Origin: CBDBGD01 sp965205235
Lineage (GTDB): Bacteria; Chloroflexota; Dehalococcoidia; Lucifugimonadales; UBA1127
Assembly (NCBI GenBank): GCA_965205235.1
Contig: CBDBGD010000008.1
Coordinates: 1 to 64,000, forward strand
DNA: 64,000 bases
Direction: 5' to 3'
Shown here: in pieces, positions 62,187-64,000 of the stretch
Numbering within the stretch: position 1 is the first letter of the stretch
Layout: each line of letters opens with the position of its first letter
Program-made: the position numbers and the translations under genes
The notes under the pieces: generated by a model
Told to the model about the DNA's origin: nothing
The model's database searches: none
The model's input: the letters and a program-made list of their open reading frames with translations, nothing else

Positions 62187-62215
62187 GTTCGACAGGCTCA
62201 CCACGAGCGGGAACG
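62187..62215. repeat. Dispersed repeat, inverted copy, upstream of the decarboxylase
   Basis: TGGTTCGACAGGCTCACCAC (62187-62206) is the reverse complement of the type at 45108-45127 and 55083-55102. The 160 bases between the decarboxylase and oxidoreductase genes hold no gene. Confidence 0.75.
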
Positions 62216-62258
62216 GGAACGCCTCCAGAGGGGAGGGCGGCGCGGGAGCGTTCGCCCG

Positions 62259-63305
62259 CTACGCGCCGTCGGGCACGTAGACCACTTTGCCGACGGCCTC
62301 GCTCTGCTCCATGAGGCGCTGGCCCTCGGCGACGTCCCGGAGGGGGAGCACGGTGGAGATGACGGGCCGAATCTGCCCCGTCTCGACGAAGCGCAGCGCC
62401 TGCAGCAGCTCCGCCTTGCTCCCCATGTGCGACCCCATCAGGCTGAGCTGCCGGTTCCAGAGGTGGCGAATGTCGACGGCGGCGTCGAAGCCGGTGGTGG
62501 CGCCGCAGATGACCAGCGTGCCGCCCCACTTCAGGCTGCGGATGCTGGTGGGGAAGGTGGCCTGCCCCACGTGCTCGAAGACGATGTCCACGCCACGGCG
62601 GTCCGTGAGCTTGCGCACCACCTGGGCGACGTCCTGCGTCGAGCGGTTGATCGTGTGGACTGCGCCTAGGGCCTTCGCCTGCTCCAGCTTCTCGTCGCTG
62701 CCTGCCACGGCGATGGGGATGGCGTTGAAGAGGCGGCACACCTGCAGGGCGATGGTGCCCACGCCCCCGGCGGCCCCCCACACCAGCACGAAGTCGCCGG
62801 CGCGCACCTTGGCCCGGCTGACCAGCATGCGCCAAGCGGTGAGCAGCACCAGGCTGAGCGAGCCCGCCTCCTCCCACGTGAGGTGTGCGGGCTTGGGGAC
62901 GACGTTGATGCCCGGCACGCGGGCGTACTCGGCGTGGCCGCCGTCGTTGGGGCCGGTCTGGAAGCCCCAGACGCGGTAGCGTCGGCAGAGGAACTCCTCG
63001 CCGCGGGTGCAGGCCTCGCAGATGCGGCAGCTCTGCGAGGGGTGGACCATGACCTCGTCGCCGGGGGTCACGTGTCCAACCTCGCTGCCCACCTCCTCCA
63101 CGATGCCTACGGCGTCGCTGCCGGAGACGTGGGGGAAGATGACGGCCTGCCCCGGCATGCCCCGGCGCGCCCAGATGTCGTTGTAGTTCGCGCCGGAGGC
63201 CTTGACGCGAATGAGCACGTCGTTGGGGCCCGGTCGGGGGACGTCGATGTCGGTGTACTGCAGGACCTCAGGGCCGCCGTGCCGGTCGAAGACGACTGCC
63301 TTCAC
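62259..63305 (-). CDS. Zinc-binding MDR-family alcohol dehydrogenase-like oxidoreductase
   Basis: A 348-residue medium-chain reductase. The four structural zinc cysteines are present (CRICEACTRGEEFLC), as is the NAD(P) motif VWGAAGGVGTIALQ. The usual catalytic zinc cysteine in the first third is replaced (NYNDIWARRG), which suits quinone-reductase-like or crotonyl-CoA-reductase-like members rather than simple alcohol dehydrogenases. GTG 63305 follows a GAGGAGGAG site. Substrate unknown. Confidence 0.88.
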   Translation of the reverse strand: MKAVVFDRHGGPEVLQYTDIDVPRPGPNDVLIRVKASGANYNDIWARRGMPGQAVIFPHVSGSDAVGIVEEVGSEVGHVTPGDEVMVHPSQSCRICEACTRGEEFLCRRYRVWGFQTGPNDGGHAEYARVPGINVVPKPAHLTWEEAGSLSLVLLTAWRMLVSRAKVRAGDFVLVWGAAGGVGTIALQVCRLFNAIPIAVAGSDEKLEQAKALGAVHTINRSTQDVAQVVRKLTDRRGVDIVFEHVGQATFPTSIRSLKWGGTLVICGATTGFDAAVDIRHLWNRQLSLMGSHMGSKAELLQALRFVETGQIRPVISTVLPLRDVAEGQRLMEQSEAVGKVVYVPDGA

Positions 63306-63372
63306 GCGCTCCTCCTCGCGGGCTCGCTTGACGCACTTGAAGTGCGGGGCCGATACTTGAACAGTTGCCCGT

Positions 63373-63445
63373 CCGCCCGTAGCTCAGCGGACAGAGCACC
63401 GGGCTTCGGACCCGGGTGTCGGGGGTTCAAATCCCTCCGGGCGGG
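63373..63445 (+). tRNA. tRNA-Arg (anticodon TCG)
   Basis: All four stems fold: acceptor CCGCCCG/CGGGCGG, D stem GCTC/GAGC, anticodon stem CCGGG/CCCGG with loop CTTCGGA, variable loop GTGTC and T arm GGGGG-TTCAAAT-CCCTC. The anticodon at 63406-63408 is TCG, reading CGA arginine codons. The discriminator is G and CCA is not encoded. Confidence 0.95.
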
Positions 63446-64000
63446 CGCCCCGCCGCCGCTGCGGCCCTTCTCGCTCGCAGCCGCACCGAGCGGATGTCGT
63501 CCAGGTACTTGGCCACCAGCGGGGACGCCCCCGACGGCTGCCATCGCTTGCGCCACTCCGCCTCGTTTCCCGGCCACACCTCCGGCGAGTGGACGATGGT
63601 GTTCGGCCCCTCCGCCTCGGCCAGCACGTCCAGCGCCTGCCGGATGATGCGCGTCTGCGTCGCTTCGTCGCGGGGCATGCCCAGCGGGTGCGCGAAGGGG
63701 TACTCGATGGCCAGGGCACGGGGGACGCCGTACTGCTCCGCCCAGGAGGGCATCATGGTCACCAGGACCGTACTGATCCCTCCCTCCTCAAACAGCCGTG
63801 CTAGGACCAGCACGTCCTTGCAGCAGCCCGGTCAGGCGGGGGTGAGGAGGACGGCCTCCACGCCCTCTGCCCTCATCCGGTCCAGCAGTTCCGGCCCGTA
63901 GCGCTCCTGCCACGGCCCCCAGCCGGGGCCCGGATGCCCCTGGTAGCCCATGAGCGAGTAGCTGGTGGGCGCCAGCGAGCCGATCTCCCCGGCGGCCTCC
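63427..64000 (-). CDS. Glycine/sarcosine/betaine or D-proline reductase-like selenoprotein (GrdB/PrdB family), 5'-truncated by window edge
   Basis: The frame is open from the window edge through an in-frame TGA at 63834-63832 to a stop at 63427. Before it the protein reads EIGSLAPTSYSLMGYQG ... VEAVLLTPA, then the TGA codon, then PGCCKDVLVLARLFEEGG and YGVPRALAIEYPFAHPLG. In GrdB/PrdB proteins selenocysteine stands after VLLT/VLLVPV with a cysteine three residues on, as here (U-P-G-C). A SECIS-like hairpin follows the TGA. Read as a stop it would cut the catalytic site from its own family domain. The family reduces glycine-type or proline C-N bonds; the substrate is unknown. The end overlaps the tRNA gene antisense. 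Confidence 0.8.
63797..63834 (-). promoter_or_regulatory. SECIS-like hairpin downstream of the selenocysteine TGA
   Basis: After the TGA (63834-63832) come 17 bases, then CGTGCT (63814-63809), loop GGTCCT (63808-63803) and AGCACG (63802-63797). Loop position (23 bases after TGA), stem and a G-G-T-C loop resemble the E. coli fdhF element, which binds SelB through GGUCU. Confidence 0.7.

Noticed and set aside
63427..63813. Separate short gene starting at GTG 63813
   Set aside because: It starts in the middle of a conserved domain with no ribosome site; reading through the TGA explains both halves.

Overview
The window is a GC-rich (roughly 65%), densely coded bacterial chromosome segment. The gene content suggests a Chloroflexota member close to the Dehalococcoidia/SAR202 lineages: an 11-subunit complex I without NuoEFG, a succinate dehydrogenase with a CCG-domain subunit instead of membrane anchors, an F420-type luciferase-family oxidoreductase, a fused B12 mutase/GTPase, a DUF2330 surface protein, and many amidohydrolases and peptidases. 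No rRNA or taxonomic marker is present, so this is inference. There is no prophage, insertion sequence or CRISPR array.

Left part (1-17.2 kb): an isoprenoid block on the minus strand (yacL-like PIN/TRAM gene, ispD, start of ispF), in which the yacL-like gene is split by two frameshifts. Next come a mocA-xdhC pair for molybdenum hydroxylase maturation, a divergent Lrp/AsnC regulator with an operator-like palindrome on its promoter, a seven-iron ferredoxin and a modABC molybdate transporter. Scattered housekeeping genes follow: a chlorite-dismutase-family heme protein (likely coproheme decarboxylase), queuosine salvage hydrolase, cysteine-dioxygenase-like cupin, Mrp-type P-loop ATPase with a SufT-like protein, glycerate kinase, a large M14-like peptidase, an F420-type oxidoreductase and a zinc-ribbon protein.

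Central part (17.3-40.4 kb): a respiratory and core-metabolism block. nuoABCDHIJKLMN runs as one operon with a 64-residue DUF2007-like gene between nuoK and nuoL, followed by NAD kinase and a Nudix ADP-ribose hydrolase. Then come sdhA-sdhB-sdhE-like and lgt. On the opposite strand lie recJ and fabF, then mtaB forward, then an acyltransferase and a metallo-beta-lactamase-fold protein whose metal motif is degenerate.

Right part (40.4-64 kb): an accessory, repeat-rich region. It holds a large Asp-box propeller protein, an M24 peptidase, an NHL propeller and a small unknown protein (all minus), the fused B12 mutase icmF, two amidohydrolases, the DUF2330 membrane protein, a candidate antitoxin/PIN toxin pair, a small protein/clan AA aspartic protease pair, an FAD oxidoreductase containing a 17-base G tract, a Thr/Pro-rich bitopic protein, an amidase, a histidine decarboxylase with an ACT-domain partner, an MDR oxidoreductase and tRNA-Arg(TCG). 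Several dispersed palindromic repeat families lie between these genes, and one copy sits in frame inside icmF.

The most striking feature is at the right edge: a GrdB/PrdB-like reductase open through an in-frame TGA, with a SECIS-like hairpin at the expected distance. It is very probably a selenoprotein. Other candidates for undescribed biology are the two small two-gene cassettes at 52.5-53.4 kb and 55.3-56.0 kb.
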